From NCBI GenBank assembly GCA_035574235.1, contig DATLZA010000079.1:1-53230 (forward strand): DNA of 53,230 bases, in the 5' to 3' direction. The notes under the pieces are model-generated. The model was not told the origin of the DNA. It did no database searches and was given only the letters and a program-made list of their open reading frames with translations. Positions 23,285 through 32,195 of the stretch are shown piece by piece (the stretch's first letter is position 1; every line of letters starts with the position of its first letter). The DNA comes from Planctomycetota bacterium. GTDB taxonomy: Bacteria; Planctomycetota; MHYJ01; JACPRB01. The position numbers and the translations under genes are program-made.

Positions 23285-24502
23285 CTATCGCAGGGGCTTG
23301 GGCTGCGCCTTCTCCCACTCCTCCCGGGAGACCCGGCGCGCCTCCTGGAGGTGCACGAACGTCCCCATCTTGTTTCCCACCACGACGTCCGGCCGCCCGT
23401 CGCCGTTGACGTCCGTGGCCACGACCTGGGTCCCCACGCCCGAGGCGTCGTCAATCAGGTACGGCACGAAGTCGGGCCCCTGCGGGCCGCGCACAAGCCG
23501 GAACCAGTAAAGGACCGGCGGCGCCAGGGGCTCCGCGTCGCCCTTCGAGCCGTGCGCAAAGTGCCGCTTCCCCGTCACCAGGTCCTTCAGGCCGTCCCCG
23601 TCCACGTCCACCAGGTCGATCGCGTGCGGCTGGGAAAACTTCACTCCGTAACGGTTCTCTTCGGGCTTGGACCCGACGATGAGATGGCGCCGGAAGCGGA
23701 TTTCGCCCCCTTCGCGCACCTGCTCCCACCAGGCCACCCCGTACTGATGCGCGTGCACCGCGCCCAGAATATCGCTGTCGCCGTCCCCGTCCACGTCATA
23801 GGCATAAATCTGCGCCCCGGCTTCCCCGAACGACGCCGGCCGCCGGGTCCACATCGGATCCCCCTCCAGATGGGAGGGTTGCTCCCACCAGCCCCCCGTC
23901 TCCAGAAAATCCTTCCGGCCGTCTCCGTTCACGTCCCCCAGCCCCAGGCCGTGGGTGAATCTCTGATAATGCCCCTTCGGCGAAATCGCATGGAACTTGC
24001 CGTCCCGGATCGTCACATAGCCCAGCTGGCCCCCGCTGGCGCAGATGATCTCGGGCACCCCGTCGCCGTCCACGTCCTCGAACCCGGGCGATTCCATGTC
24101 CACCGACTCCCACAGCACGTGCCGCGGCCAATGCCCGGGCCGGCCCTGCGGATTCTCGAACCACGAGGCGTCCTTGCCCGGAAAGCCGTAGACGAGAATG
24201 TCCGTCCAACCGTCCTTGTTGAAATCGTAGGTGAAGACGAAGAAACAGTTCGAGTAGTCGTTGTCCTTCTTGTACGTCCGGACGGGAAAGTATTCATGAC
24301 GCCGGGTGAAATCCGGTCCCTCGTACCACCAGGGTCCCGACGCCACGTCCATGCGCCCGTCCCGGTTGAAATCCCCCGCGTGGGCGCCTTCGGAGACGAA
24401 CTGATCCGAGAGGACGATCTTCTTCCAGGTCCGAACCACGTACTCCTCTCCCCTGCCCTCCTGCAGCACCGGCACGAGCGCCAGAATCGCCGCCCACATC
24501 AT
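23285..24502 (-). CDS. Secreted FG-GAP/VCBS repeat beta-propeller protein
   Basis: A 405-aa secreted protein made of repeated FG-GAP/VCBS-type blades with calcium-binding-like loops: DFNRDGRMDVASG, DFNKDGWTDILV, DVDGDGVPEIICA, DVNGDGRKDFLE, DVDGDGDSDILG, DVDGDGLKDLVTG and DVNGDGRPDVVVG. Seven D-x-[DN]-x-[DN]-G loops point to a seven-bladed propeller. Signal peptide MMWAAILALVPVLQ. ATG 24500-24502 has GGAGGGAA upstream; the next ATG is one codon in. It follows the cytochrome/DUF1080 gene by 29 bp, so it is probably in the same operon. Confidence 0.85.
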   Translation of the reverse strand: MMWAAILALVPVLQEGRGEEYVVRTWKKIVLSDQFVSEGAHAGDFNRDGRMDVASGPWWYEGPDFTRRHEYFPVRTYKKDNDYSNCFFVFTYDFNKDGWTDILVYGFPGKDASWFENPQGRPGHWPRHVLWESVDMESPGFEDVDGDGVPEIICASGGQLGYVTIRDGKFHAISPKGHYQRFTHGLGLGDVNGDGRKDFLETGGWWEQPSHLEGDPMWTRRPASFGEAGAQIYAYDVDGDGDSDILGAVHAHQYGVAWWEQVREGGEIRFRRHLIVGSKPEENRYGVKFSQPHAIDLVDVDGDGLKDLVTGKRHFAHGSKGDAEPLAPPVLYWFRLVRGPQGPDFVPYLIDDASGVGTQVVATDVNGDGRPDVVVGNKMGTFVHLQEARRVSREEWEKAQPKPLR

Positions 24503-24531
24503 GGTTCCCTCCCCGGAATGCGCCGGCCCCC

Positions 24532-26256
24532 TCAGCGGGCCGTCTTGAGCTCGAACGCGGGGTTCGCCTCGAGGCGGATGTTGCGGAACCGGACCTCGAG
24601 AGGCCCGCCGCTGTGGATCTGCAGGGCGATCTTCCCCCGCAGAACCGGTTTCGGGTCGGTGAAATCGACACACACTTTCCCGTTGAGCGCCGTGCGGATC
24701 CGGTTTCCCACGGCCACGATCTCGTAGGTGTTCCACTCCTCCGGCTTCACGAACGCGTCTCCGTCCACTTTGACGAGGAGGCCCCGCCCGTGCTCGTCGT
24801 AGAGTTTTCCCCACCATCCCTTGCCGATGTCGGCCTGGTAGCCCCGCGCGTGGCCGTCCGGAAGCCGCTCGCTGCGGAACTGGATGCCGCTGTTTTCGCG
24901 GTCGGGCACCAGGCGGACTTCGAGCGTCAGGCGGAAGTCGCCGACCTCCTTCGCGTAGTACAGGAACTGATTCTTCTTCTGCGGGCCCCGGCCCACGATC
25001 GCGCCGTCCTCGACGCTCCAGGCGGAAGCATCCCCTTCCCAGCCGGTCAGATCCTTGCCGTTGAAGATCGACTCCTCGCCCGCGGCCGGAAGGGGCACCT
25101 GCACCGGGCTCTGGAGGTACGCGATCAGGTCCCGGATCTCCTGGGCGGAGAGATTCGCCAGAAGCCCCTCCGGCATCATGGAAACCTCGCTCGTCCGGAC
25201 GGCATCCACTTCGTCCTTCGGCAGCACGACGACGTCGTTTTCCGTGACGATCGAAATCGACCGGCCGTCGCCCGGCCGCAGAATGCCGGAAATCACCCGG
25301 CCGCTCTTGGTCCGGACGGCCGAGGCCTGGTAGTCCTTCCCCACCACGGCGCTCGGATCCACGATGTTCGAAAGCAGGTAATCGAGTTCCGCGCGGTTGG
25401 ACCCCGTCAGCTCGGGCCCCACCTTTCCACCCCCTTCGAAAAGGGTGTGGCATTGCATGCACGTCCGGGCGAAAATCGCCCGGCCGCGCGACGGATCCCC
25501 CTTGGGCCCGGCCTGGATCATGGTCTTGAGCTCGGCGATCTCGCGGGCTTTCGCTTCGGGCGTCGCCCGCACCCGGCCCCACTCCGTCTCGATCCAGTTG
25601 TTGATCGTCGGATCCCGATGCTCGCGAAGCTGCCGGATCGTGGCGGCCGTCAGGTCCGAGCGCGGCACGACGTTGCGCCGAACGGCGCCCACGAGCTCCA
25701 GCGCGTACGCCTTCCGGGAAGCGAGCGTGTTGACGGCATCCCTCCGCTCCGAAACGTCCAGCGAGGGATACACCCGCAGGATGGCCTCCGGCGCGGCCGG
25801 CTCATCGAAGGCCGCCAGGGCGCGGATCGCCGTCCCCCGTACCGCGGGATCCTCGACAAGCTTAAGCAGGATCGCCGCGAGTCCCGCATACCGAACCCCC
25901 AGCAGCGTCTCGAGCGCTTTGCCGCGCGCCGCCGGGTCGGCCTTCGCGTCCGCCAGCGTCCGAACCAGACCTTCCAGGGCCGACGCGTCCCCGAAGCGCG
26001 CCGAAAGGTCCCGCACGAGCGCCCGCACTTCGGCGCTCGGGCTTTCGGACAGGCGGGCGGCCAGTTCCGTCCACCCCTTCGGCATCTTCACCGTCTGGGC
26101 GCCGAGGCCCTCGCGCATGCCCCGGAGGATGTCGGCCTGAGCCTGGACGTCATCGGTCTGTTTGAGCACCTCGACCAGCAGCGAAAGGTTGTCCCCGCCT
26201 TCGGGGTCCTGGGGGACCCCTCCCGCCAGCGCCGCCACGACGAAAAGAAGCGTCAT
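24532..26256 (-). CDS. Secreted HEAT-repeat/cytochrome c/DUF1080 protein
   Basis: This 574-aa protein combines three parts: an N-terminal helical HEAT-like region, a c-type cytochrome domain with heme motif CMQCH (RAIFARTCMQCHTLFEGGGKVGPELTG) and the planctomycete 'heme-binding domain' tail (LSNIVDPSAVVGKDYQ, MMPEGLLANLSAQEIRDLIAYL), then a DUF1080 (3-keto-disaccharide hydrolase-like) jelly roll from about residue 400 (IFNGKDLTGWEG, NSGIQFRSERLPDG). The start is ATG 26254-26256, before signal peptide MTLLFVVAALAGG. It is ten bases after the dehydrogenase gene and probably accepts its electrons or works with it on sugars. Confidence 0.85.
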   Translation of the reverse strand: MTLLFVVAALAGGVPQDPEGGDNLSLLVEVLKQTDDVQAQADILRGMREGLGAQTVKMPKGWTELAARLSESPSAEVRALVRDLSARFGDASALEGLVRTLADAKADPAARGKALETLLGVRYAGLAAILLKLVEDPAVRGTAIRALAAFDEPAAPEAILRVYPSLDVSERRDAVNTLASRKAYALELVGAVRRNVVPRSDLTAATIRQLREHRDPTINNWIETEWGRVRATPEAKAREIAELKTMIQAGPKGDPSRGRAIFARTCMQCHTLFEGGGKVGPELTGSNRAELDYLLSNIVDPSAVVGKDYQASAVRTKSGRVISGILRPGDGRSISIVTENDVVVLPKDEVDAVRTSEVSMMPEGLLANLSAQEIRDLIAYLQSPVQVPLPAAGEESIFNGKDLTGWEGDASAWSVEDGAIVGRGPQKKNQFLYYAKEVGDFRLTLEVRLVPDRENSGIQFRSERLPDGHARGYQADIGKGWWGKLYDEHGRGLLVKVDGDAFVKPEEWNTYEIVAVGNRIRTALNGKVCVDFTDPKPVLRGKIALQIHSGGPLEVRFRNIRLEANPAFELKTAR

Positions 26257-26266
26257 CCCGATCCTT

Positions 26267-28609
26267 TCATTTTCCCGCCGCCAGCTTCCGAGCGATAAAC
26301 TCCCGCACCCGCGGAATCTTCGTCCGGGCGGCCAAGGCCGCTCCGGCGGCGGAGTCGGCCCCGACCACCGGCTCCACAGCATACCAAATCATCAGCGGAA
26401 GGTTGGCGTCCGAGGCGTCTTCGGCGCGCCCGACCAGCCCCTCGAGGATCTCGCGCCGGTCCGGCACCGGAAGCCTCTGGCACGCCGACGCCAACGCCAG
26501 CCGCACGACGGGCGAAGGATCCGTGCGCGCCAGCTCCGCCAGACGCGCCCGAAGCGCCGCCGAGGGCCGCCCGTCCTCGCAGGCCAGCCGCACCGCCCAG
26601 GCGCGCACGCGCGGATGCTCATGCTCCAGCCCGCGCCGGACCCGCTCCTCCGTGAGCCGGCCTACCGCGTGCAGGCACCAGAGCGCCCGGAGCGTCCGCA
26701 CGGGATCCGTCCCGCCCCAGGCCAGCCCGTCGAGCCGGGACTCCATGTCCGCCGCCCGCCGTTCCTGGAGCACCTTGCGGGCATGCCGCACATACCATTC
26801 ATTGCGGTGAAGCTGGAGGGCCACGAGCTCCTCGTTGGAAAGCGCGCGAAGGTTCGGCCGCGCCGGCGCCGGACGGCCGTACGCCACCCGGAAAATCCGG
26901 CCGTTCGTGGTGTCGTGATCCTTGGGATTGCCCGTGTGGCACTGCTGCTTGTCATACCAGTCGATCACGTAGACCGTCCCGTCCGGGCCGTAGCGGAGAT
27001 TCAGAATCTGCGACCAGCGGTCGTTGGCGCGCAGGAAGTCCGGGCCATGCCGGCCGACGAATCCCGACCCGCGCGGCTCCAGAACGTCCATGTTCACCCG
27101 CGCGCCGTGGATGTTCGAGAAGAAGATCCGGCCGCGGTACTCTTCCGGCCAGTTGTCCCCCAGGTAGATCATCGCGCCGCAATGAGCGTGCCCTCCGCCG
27201 GCGGCGTCCGAGATGCCGTTGCCCGCGTGCGGCCCCCGCGCCCCCACGTAGTGGAGGTGATCGGCGATCGTCTTAAGATCGTCGTACGTATGCGGATTGA
27301 AATGCCGGCCGGCCTGCCGGTGGTAGCGCGCTCCCGGGATGACGTGCCAGAGATGCGGGATGACGCACGCCGTCGCGAACGCTTCGCCGTGCGCGTCGAA
27401 ATCGATCCCCCACGGGTTGCTCGTCCCTTCCGCGAAGATCTCGAACACGCGCCGCTGGGGATGATAGCGCCAGAAGCCCGCGTTGATGGGCCGGCGCTCC
27501 TCCGGAGGCGCCCCCGGACGCCCCACGTTCGAGTGGGTGAAGACGCCGTGGCACCCGTAAAGCCACCCGTCCGGACCCCAGATGAAGGCGTTGAGGGTTT
27601 CGTGCGTGTCCTGGTGTTCCCACCCGTCCAGAAGCACTTCCGGCGGACCGTCGGGCCGGTCGTCCCCGTCGCGGTCGGGAACGAAAAGGAGATAAGGGGG
27701 CGCGCCGATCCACACGCCCCCGAAGCCCACCTCCAGGCCGCTGATGAAATTGACGTTCTCCAGGAACACCGTGCGACGGTCGTGCGTCCCGTCCCCGTCG
27801 GTGTCCTCCAGCACGAGGACGCGGCACGAGCCGCCCTTTTCCGGAGGGCTCCAGCGCGGATATTCCGGATTCTCCGCCACCCACAGTCTTCCCCGCTCGT
27901 CGAGGGCCATCGCGATGGGCTGCCGGATCTCGGGTTCCGCGGCGAAGACCGTGGCCGAGAACCCCGGCGGCAGCGTCATGGCCCGGACCGCCTCGGCGGC
28001 CGAAAGTCCGGCGAAGCGGAACTCGTCCCGGCGCGGGGCTTCCCCGGGCACGCGGGCGCCCGGAAGGTCCGGCCGGCGGGCGTGAAACCGGAAATGATCG
28101 AAATTGATGTGCCCCCATCCGCCGCTGTGACGGTCCACCAGGCGCACGCGCAAGGTCTTCCCCACGTAAGGCGTCAGGTCCACGACGACCGGACGCATGT
28201 CCTCCCGGTCCTCGCCCGAGACGCGCGCCACAACGCGGTTCTCCTCGACCAGGACAAGCTCCACGGCGGTCGTCTCGTGCGACCCTCCGCCCACGCGGAA
28301 GCTGGCGAAGGGATGCGCGATCGGGAAAGGCTCGGACGTCAGCGTTCCCTGAGGCCCGTCTCCGGCGACCTCGTAGGTTCCGATCCAGTACTCCCCTACG
28401 TGGCCGCTCCTCATGTCCGCCCGCCGCGCGGAGACGGTGTCCCCGCGAACCGGCTGGCGCTGGAACGCGTCCCCTTCGGCCTGCCAGTCCCGGAGCGTCC
28501 CGGTCTCGAAGTCGAGGTTGAGCGTCCGGCCGGAGGCGTCCGCGGGGGGCACTCCTTCGTCCCCCCCCGCCATCGGAACGAGCGCCAGGAGCCACAGCGC
28601 GCGCGTCAT
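26267..28609 (-). CDS. PVC-type dehydrogenase beta-propeller with HEAT repeats
   Basis: This 780-aa secreted protein has an N-terminal galactose-binding-like module (FETGTLRDWQAEGDAF to about residue 180). Then comes the PVC-type membrane-bound dehydrogenase propeller (LPPGFSATVFAAEPEIRQPIAMALDERGRLWVAEN, VLEDTDGDGTHDRRTVF, VWIGAPPYLLF), and C-terminal HEAT repeats (RVRAWAVRLACEDGRPS). The family resembles PQQ sugar dehydrogenases. No CxxCH is present; the cytochrome is in the next gene. ATG 28607-28609 has AGGAGG upstream and starts signal peptide MTRALWLLALVP. The upstream frame extension is not homologous. Confidence 0.85.
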   Translation of the reverse strand: MTRALWLLALVPMAGGDEGVPPADASGRTLNLDFETGTLRDWQAEGDAFQRQPVRGDTVSARRADMRSGHVGEYWIGTYEVAGDGPQGTLTSEPFPIAHPFASFRVGGGSHETTAVELVLVEENRVVARVSGEDREDMRPVVVDLTPYVGKTLRVRLVDRHSGGWGHINFDHFRFHARRPDLPGARVPGEAPRRDEFRFAGLSAAEAVRAMTLPPGFSATVFAAEPEIRQPIAMALDERGRLWVAENPEYPRWSPPEKGGSCRVLVLEDTDGDGTHDRRTVFLENVNFISGLEVGFGGVWIGAPPYLLFVPDRDGDDRPDGPPEVLLDGWEHQDTHETLNAFIWGPDGWLYGCHGVFTHSNVGRPGAPPEERRPINAGFWRYHPQRRVFEIFAEGTSNPWGIDFDAHGEAFATACVIPHLWHVIPGARYHRQAGRHFNPHTYDDLKTIADHLHYVGARGPHAGNGISDAAGGGHAHCGAMIYLGDNWPEEYRGRIFFSNIHGARVNMDVLEPRGSGFVGRHGPDFLRANDRWSQILNLRYGPDGTVYVIDWYDKQQCHTGNPKDHDTTNGRIFRVAYGRPAPARPNLRALSNEELVALQLHRNEWYVRHARKVLQERRAADMESRLDGLAWGGTDPVRTLRALWCLHAVGRLTEERVRRGLEHEHPRVRAWAVRLACEDGRPSAALRARLAELARTDPSPVVRLALASACQRLPVPDRREILEGLVGRAEDASDANLPLMIWYAVEPVVGADSAAGAALAARTKIPRVREFIARKLAAGK

Positions 28610-28760
28610 GGGGCCCTCCTTTCCGACGGGGACCCACGCCCCGCGCCCCCACGCTACCTGCTTGAACTCCGCCGCTCCATGAGAAGGGACGCAAAAATAT
28701 TGAGAATTTTCACCGCCCGCCCCGAAGGGCCCGACGCTCCGCCGCCGCCGCAACTGAGGA

Positions 28761-30536
28761 TTATTTCCCGGCCGGCTCCTCCCGGATCGAGACCTCCGCC
28801 CAATACGCGAGCTCGACGCCGACCCCGCCCGGGCGATTGACGAGTTCCACGAGAACGGCCTTACCGGCGTGGGGGGTGAGGTCCACGGAGACCTCCAGCC
28901 ACCCTCCGGGAGCGGTCCGGGGATTGACGGGCCGGCTCAGGACCTCCCGGCCCTCCACGTTCACCGCCAGCGTCCACTCGCCTCCGTCGGGGTGCCCCAC
29001 GACCGCGCGGAGCGTGGTCTTGACCCCCTCGGCGACCTCCACGGTGCGCCGCAGCGTCGGTGCGGTCCCGAGATTCGGCGGCGCGGTCACGAGCACGCCG
29101 GAGCGCCCCCGCACTTCGACGAGCTTCTCGGTCATGGGCGTCCGGGCCGAATTCACCAGTTTCCATCCCGGGGCGAACTCCCGAACCGCCCGCGCCTGGC
29201 CCGAGAGCCCTCCCGCGCCGGCCTGCGGCTCCGCCGCGCCCGGGGCGCCGGGGTTGGCCACCGGCGCGCCCCCGCGGGGGGCCGCGCCGCCCGTGGCGAC
29301 GGCTTCGCGCCGGAGGGGGGCCGTGCCGCGGCGCAGGAACAGGATCGCGAAACACGTGTTCACGTTGACCTGGCTCGGCAGCCGATCCCCCGGATCCCAG
29401 AACCCGAAAGGATTCTGCGTCTTCAGGAGGTGATGGGCCCCGTCGGGATACCACTCGTGCGCCCCGAACTGCTCCGTGCCGTAGAGCATCCCCACGCGCT
29501 CCAGCCCGTAAAGGTAGTACAGATACGCGAAGTTCTTCTTGCGGGGATTGGCCGTGACGTCGTAGTTCTTCACGATCCATTCCAGCCCGCGCTGCACGCT
29601 CGAGTCCGCCCTATAGTTGATCCCCAGGTAATAGTCGTAGATGCACAGCGCCCCCACCGCGCCGACGGTCATGCTGCCGTAGCTCGTGTTGGAGACGCCG
29701 GTTTCGTTGTCCTCGCCTCCCTGGGAGCCGTCGCCGTTATATCCCCAGCCGCCGTCGGAGTTCTGCGATCCGACCCACCAGCGCCGCGCCGCCTGCAGGA
29801 CGCGCGCTTCGATGTCGCATCCGGCCTCGATGCACGCGCGCAGGCCGAGCGCCGCGTACTGGGAGTTGGAGTTGTCCCCGGCCGGCGGCCCCGGCCGGCG
29901 CTTCCGGATGGGAATCTTCCGAAGCGGCTCCGTCTTTCCCGGACGGGACGACGTCGCCCCGGGCGGACGCGCGCCGGACCCGCCCGTTCCCGGACTTCCT
30001 CCCGTGGCGACATCCTCGGGCGCCTTGCGGCCCCCGCCGGCGGTGGCCGTGTCGGCCGGCGGTCCCGGCTCCGGAGGAAGCGGCTCTCCGTAATCCCACT
30101 GCCCGTTCTGGCATTGATTGTCCACCAGGAACTGGGCGCACTGGGCGATGCGGGCCTGATACTTGCGCGCGTTGAGCTTCTGAAGCGCCATGGCCATGAG
30201 CGAAGCCGTATACGTGGATCCGATCGGCTTCTGGAGCACGTATTCGACGAGGGGCTGAAGGGCGGGATCGCCGTCGGCGTAGTAGCCCGAGTGAGCCAGC
30301 GTCAGAAGCACCAGTTCCGCGTACGACTGGAGCGCTTCCGGCTGATGGCGCTTCCCGTGAGGAAACGTGCCGAACGCCCCGCCGGCGGACAGCAGGAACG
30401 CGCATCCCTTGCGGATGGCCTCGTCCACCTTCTCCTGATCCACTTTGGGATGAGCGGGGACGGGCTTGGCCGGATCGGGCGGTACCTGGGGCGCGGCGGC
30501 CGAAAGGAGGATCCCGAAAGCGGCGAGCGTCTTCAT
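28761..30536 (-). CDS. Secreted prenyltransferase/squalene-oxidase repeat protein
   Basis: A 591-aa secreted protein with the alpha-toroid repeats of squalene-hopene cyclase and protein prenyltransferase (VDEAIRKGCAFLLS, QNSDGGWGYNGDGSQGG, GHHLLKTQNPFGFWD-like). It is not an obvious cyclase: I see no DxDD acid motif. A long disordered insert rich in Gly, Pro and Thr (about residues 145-215) splits the barrel. A second Gly/Ala-rich linker joins a C-terminal beta-sandwich (about 480-591) that resembles the N-terminal module of the neighbouring dehydrogenase. ATG 30534-30536 has GGAGG upstream and begins signal peptide MKTLAAFGILLSAAAPQ. Confidence 0.75.
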   Translation of the reverse strand: MKTLAAFGILLSAAAPQVPPDPAKPVPAHPKVDQEKVDEAIRKGCAFLLSAGGAFGTFPHGKRHQPEALQSYAELVLLTLAHSGYYADGDPALQPLVEYVLQKPIGSTYTASLMAMALQKLNARKYQARIAQCAQFLVDNQCQNGQWDYGEPLPPEPGPPADTATAGGGRKAPEDVATGGSPGTGGSGARPPGATSSRPGKTEPLRKIPIRKRRPGPPAGDNSNSQYAALGLRACIEAGCDIEARVLQAARRWWVGSQNSDGGWGYNGDGSQGGEDNETGVSNTSYGSMTVGAVGALCIYDYYLGINYRADSSVQRGLEWIVKNYDVTANPRKKNFAYLYYLYGLERVGMLYGTEQFGAHEWYPDGAHHLLKTQNPFGFWDPGDRLPSQVNVNTCFAILFLRRGTAPLRREAVATGGAAPRGGAPVANPGAPGAAEPQAGAGGLSGQARAVREFAPGWKLVNSARTPMTEKLVEVRGRSGVLVTAPPNLGTAPTLRRTVEVAEGVKTTLRAVVGHPDGGEWTLAVNVEGREVLSRPVNPRTAPGGWLEVSVDLTPHAGKAVLVELVNRPGGVGVELAYWAEVSIREEPAGK

Positions 30537-30578
30537 GGCGCTCCTCCCTCGAGGAAATCCGGCCCGCCGCCGCACGCG

Positions 30579-30584
30579 ATTATA
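30579..30584 (-). promoter_or_regulatory. Perfect -10 box upstream of the toroid-repeat gene
   Basis: Minus-strand TATAAT at 30579-30584 matches the consensus -10 exactly, 43 bp before ATG 30536. The -35 region at 17-18 bp spacing is poor (TTCCCT-like), so it may be an extended or activated promoter. It shares the 186-bp divergent gap with the plus-strand gene at 30723. Confidence 0.4.
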
Positions 30585-30669
30585 CGGAGGCGGTCCCGCG
30601 AAGGGAACCGGAATCCGCCCGCGTCGTTTCTCCTGAAGCCCGGGCGGGGGAGCCCCCTCGAGGCGAGCC

Positions 30670-30699
30670 TTGACACCGCCGCCCCCCGCCGGGGAGGAT
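30670..30699 (+). promoter_or_regulatory. Candidate promoter of the 30723 gene
   Basis: TTGACA (30670-30675) is a perfect -35 box. GAGGAT (30694-30699) is 18 bp further and resembles the GC-rich -10 form TAGGAT more than TATAAT. GGAGG at 30706-30710 would lie at the very start of the transcript before ATG 30723. Confidence 0.35.
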
Positions 30700-30722
30700 A
30701 GCCGCGGAGGTAACCGCCGCGT

Positions 30723-32162
30723 ATGAGCCGCATCGCCATGGCCGTGGCCTGCCTGGCCGCCGCTTGGGTCCAGACCCCCGTCCCCGTCCCGGACCCCGCC
30801 CCCCGCCTGCGGGGACTCCGCGCATGGGACTCCTGGATCGCCGACTTCGACCCCGAGGGCAAGAGCTTTCTGGCGGAGTTCAAGGACCTCCTGGACTGGA
30901 TGGGAAAGAACGACTACTCGGCGCTTCTTCTGCGCGGCTTCGTGGACGACCGCCACGGCGGCGAGCCGGCCGCCCGGGAGCTGGTCCGCTACGCGCGGTC
31001 TCGCGGGATCCTTCTCCTGCCCGCCGTGCGCCTCGACGCCGAAGGATTCGTCGCCCATCCCAAGGAGCATCCGTTCGCCGCTGAAACGGCCCGGCGCGCC
31101 GCGGCCGCCGCCCCGCGCCCCGGCGAGGCGGGCTTCTGCACCTCGCGGCCCGAAAACCTGGCCTGGCTGCGGCGGGGAACCGAATGGCTTCTGGAGACGT
31201 TCGAGGTGGACGGCGTCGTCCTCGAAACCTCCGAAGAGGCGCCCCGTTGCCGCTGCGCGGAGTGCGGCGAACGCGGCGAAGCGGCGGCCGCCGGAGGCCT
31301 GGCGGATCTCTGCCGCGCCGCCCCCATCGTGGCCGACGTCTTCCGCCAGAAGCGCCCCCAGGGTCTTGTCCTCTGCGCCCCGGCCGCCTGGCCCGGAGCG
31401 GAGCGCCATCCCGAAACGGCCCCCATTTTCCGGCACGTTCCCGAGAACGTACTTTTCCTGCGGGAACCCGGCGCGCTCCCGGCCGACGAAGCGATCTCCC
31501 CCGCCCGGCGCGTGGTCGCCCTGGTTCCGGGCGGCGGGCCGGCGCACCACCGGCGCACCCTCCGCCTGCCGGGCGGACTCTACCGGTCTTTCCGGCCGCG
31601 CTTCGAGGAAATCCACCGCGCCTGCGCCGCGGCGCGGCGCCTGAAGCCCGAAGGCTTCTTCGCCTCCGTCGCCGCCAGCCCGAAGAATCCGGACGCGGAG
31701 CTCGCCCTCCTGGCCTTCTCCGAATTCTGGCGCGCGCCCGATCTGACCGTGGACGACTTCCTGCGCCGCCACCTGGCGCGCCTCTACGGCGAGCAGGCGG
31801 CCCCCGACGTCCTGCGCCTCTTCGCCGCCCAACCCGCCCTGCACGACAAAGCCCTGCCCTTCTGGGAAGGCTACGACGGCCGCTGGCCCGCCGGCTCCGC
31901 CGAAACCGCCGGGGCCGCGGCGCGCGAACTGGCCGCGCAGAAGGCACTCGCGCAGGCCGCCGCCGCCAAGGCCACCGCGGATGGAAAGCGCCGCCTGGAC
32001 GCGCTGGCGGCCGTCCTGGACGAATACCGCATCGTCTGCGAGGCCGCCGCATCCCTGCCCTCCGACGGTTCCCCCGAATCCAAGGCGCGCCTGGCGGAGT
32101 TCTATGAGAAAGCCGGACTCCCCGACGAGCTTTACGGGTTCAAGGCCTGGAAGAAAAAATAG
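30723..32162 (+). CDS. Secreted TIM-barrel-like protein, possible glycoside hydrolase
   Basis: A 479-aa protein with a signal peptide (MSRIAMAVACLAAAWVQ). The body has the alternating pattern of a (beta/alpha)8 barrel: NDYSALLLRGFVDD, SRGILLLPAVRLD, GTEWLLETFEVDGVVLETSEEAP, followed by CRCAECGE. The C-terminal part is Ala-rich helix. It resembles uncharacterised planctomycete sugar-binding or glycoside hydrolase-like proteins. I cannot name a family or catalytic residues. It is divergent from the toroid-repeat gene and precedes a sulfatase by 33 bp, probably in one transcript. Confidence 0.6.
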   Translation: MSRIAMAVACLAAAWVQTPVPVPDPAPRLRGLRAWDSWIADFDPEGKSFLAEFKDLLDWMGKNDYSALLLRGFVDDRHGGEPAARELVRYARSRGILLLPAVRLDAEGFVAHPKEHPFAAETARRAAAAAPRPGEAGFCTSRPENLAWLRRGTEWLLETFEVDGVVLETSEEAPRCRCAECGERGEAAAAGGLADLCRAAPIVADVFRQKRPQGLVLCAPAAWPGAERHPETAPIFRHVPENVLFLREPGALPADEAISPARRVVALVPGGGPAHHRRTLRLPGGLYRSFRPRFEEIHRACAAARRLKPEGFFASVAASPKNPDAELALLAFSEFWRAPDLTVDDFLRRHLARLYGEQAAPDVLRLFAAQPALHDKALPFWEGYDGRWPAGSAETAGAAARELAAQKALAQAAAAKATADGKRRLDALAAVLDEYRIVCEAAASLPSDGSPESKARLAEFYEKAGLPDELYGFKAWKKK

Positions 32163-32195
32163 GAGGGCCCGGAGCCCCGTGCCGGGCGTACCCCG

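Noticed and set aside
28690-28760. Possible terminator after the toroid-repeat gene (GCCC-TTCG-GGGC)
   Set aside because: The stem has only four good pairs and the A/T-rich stretch lies too far away. I could not support it.
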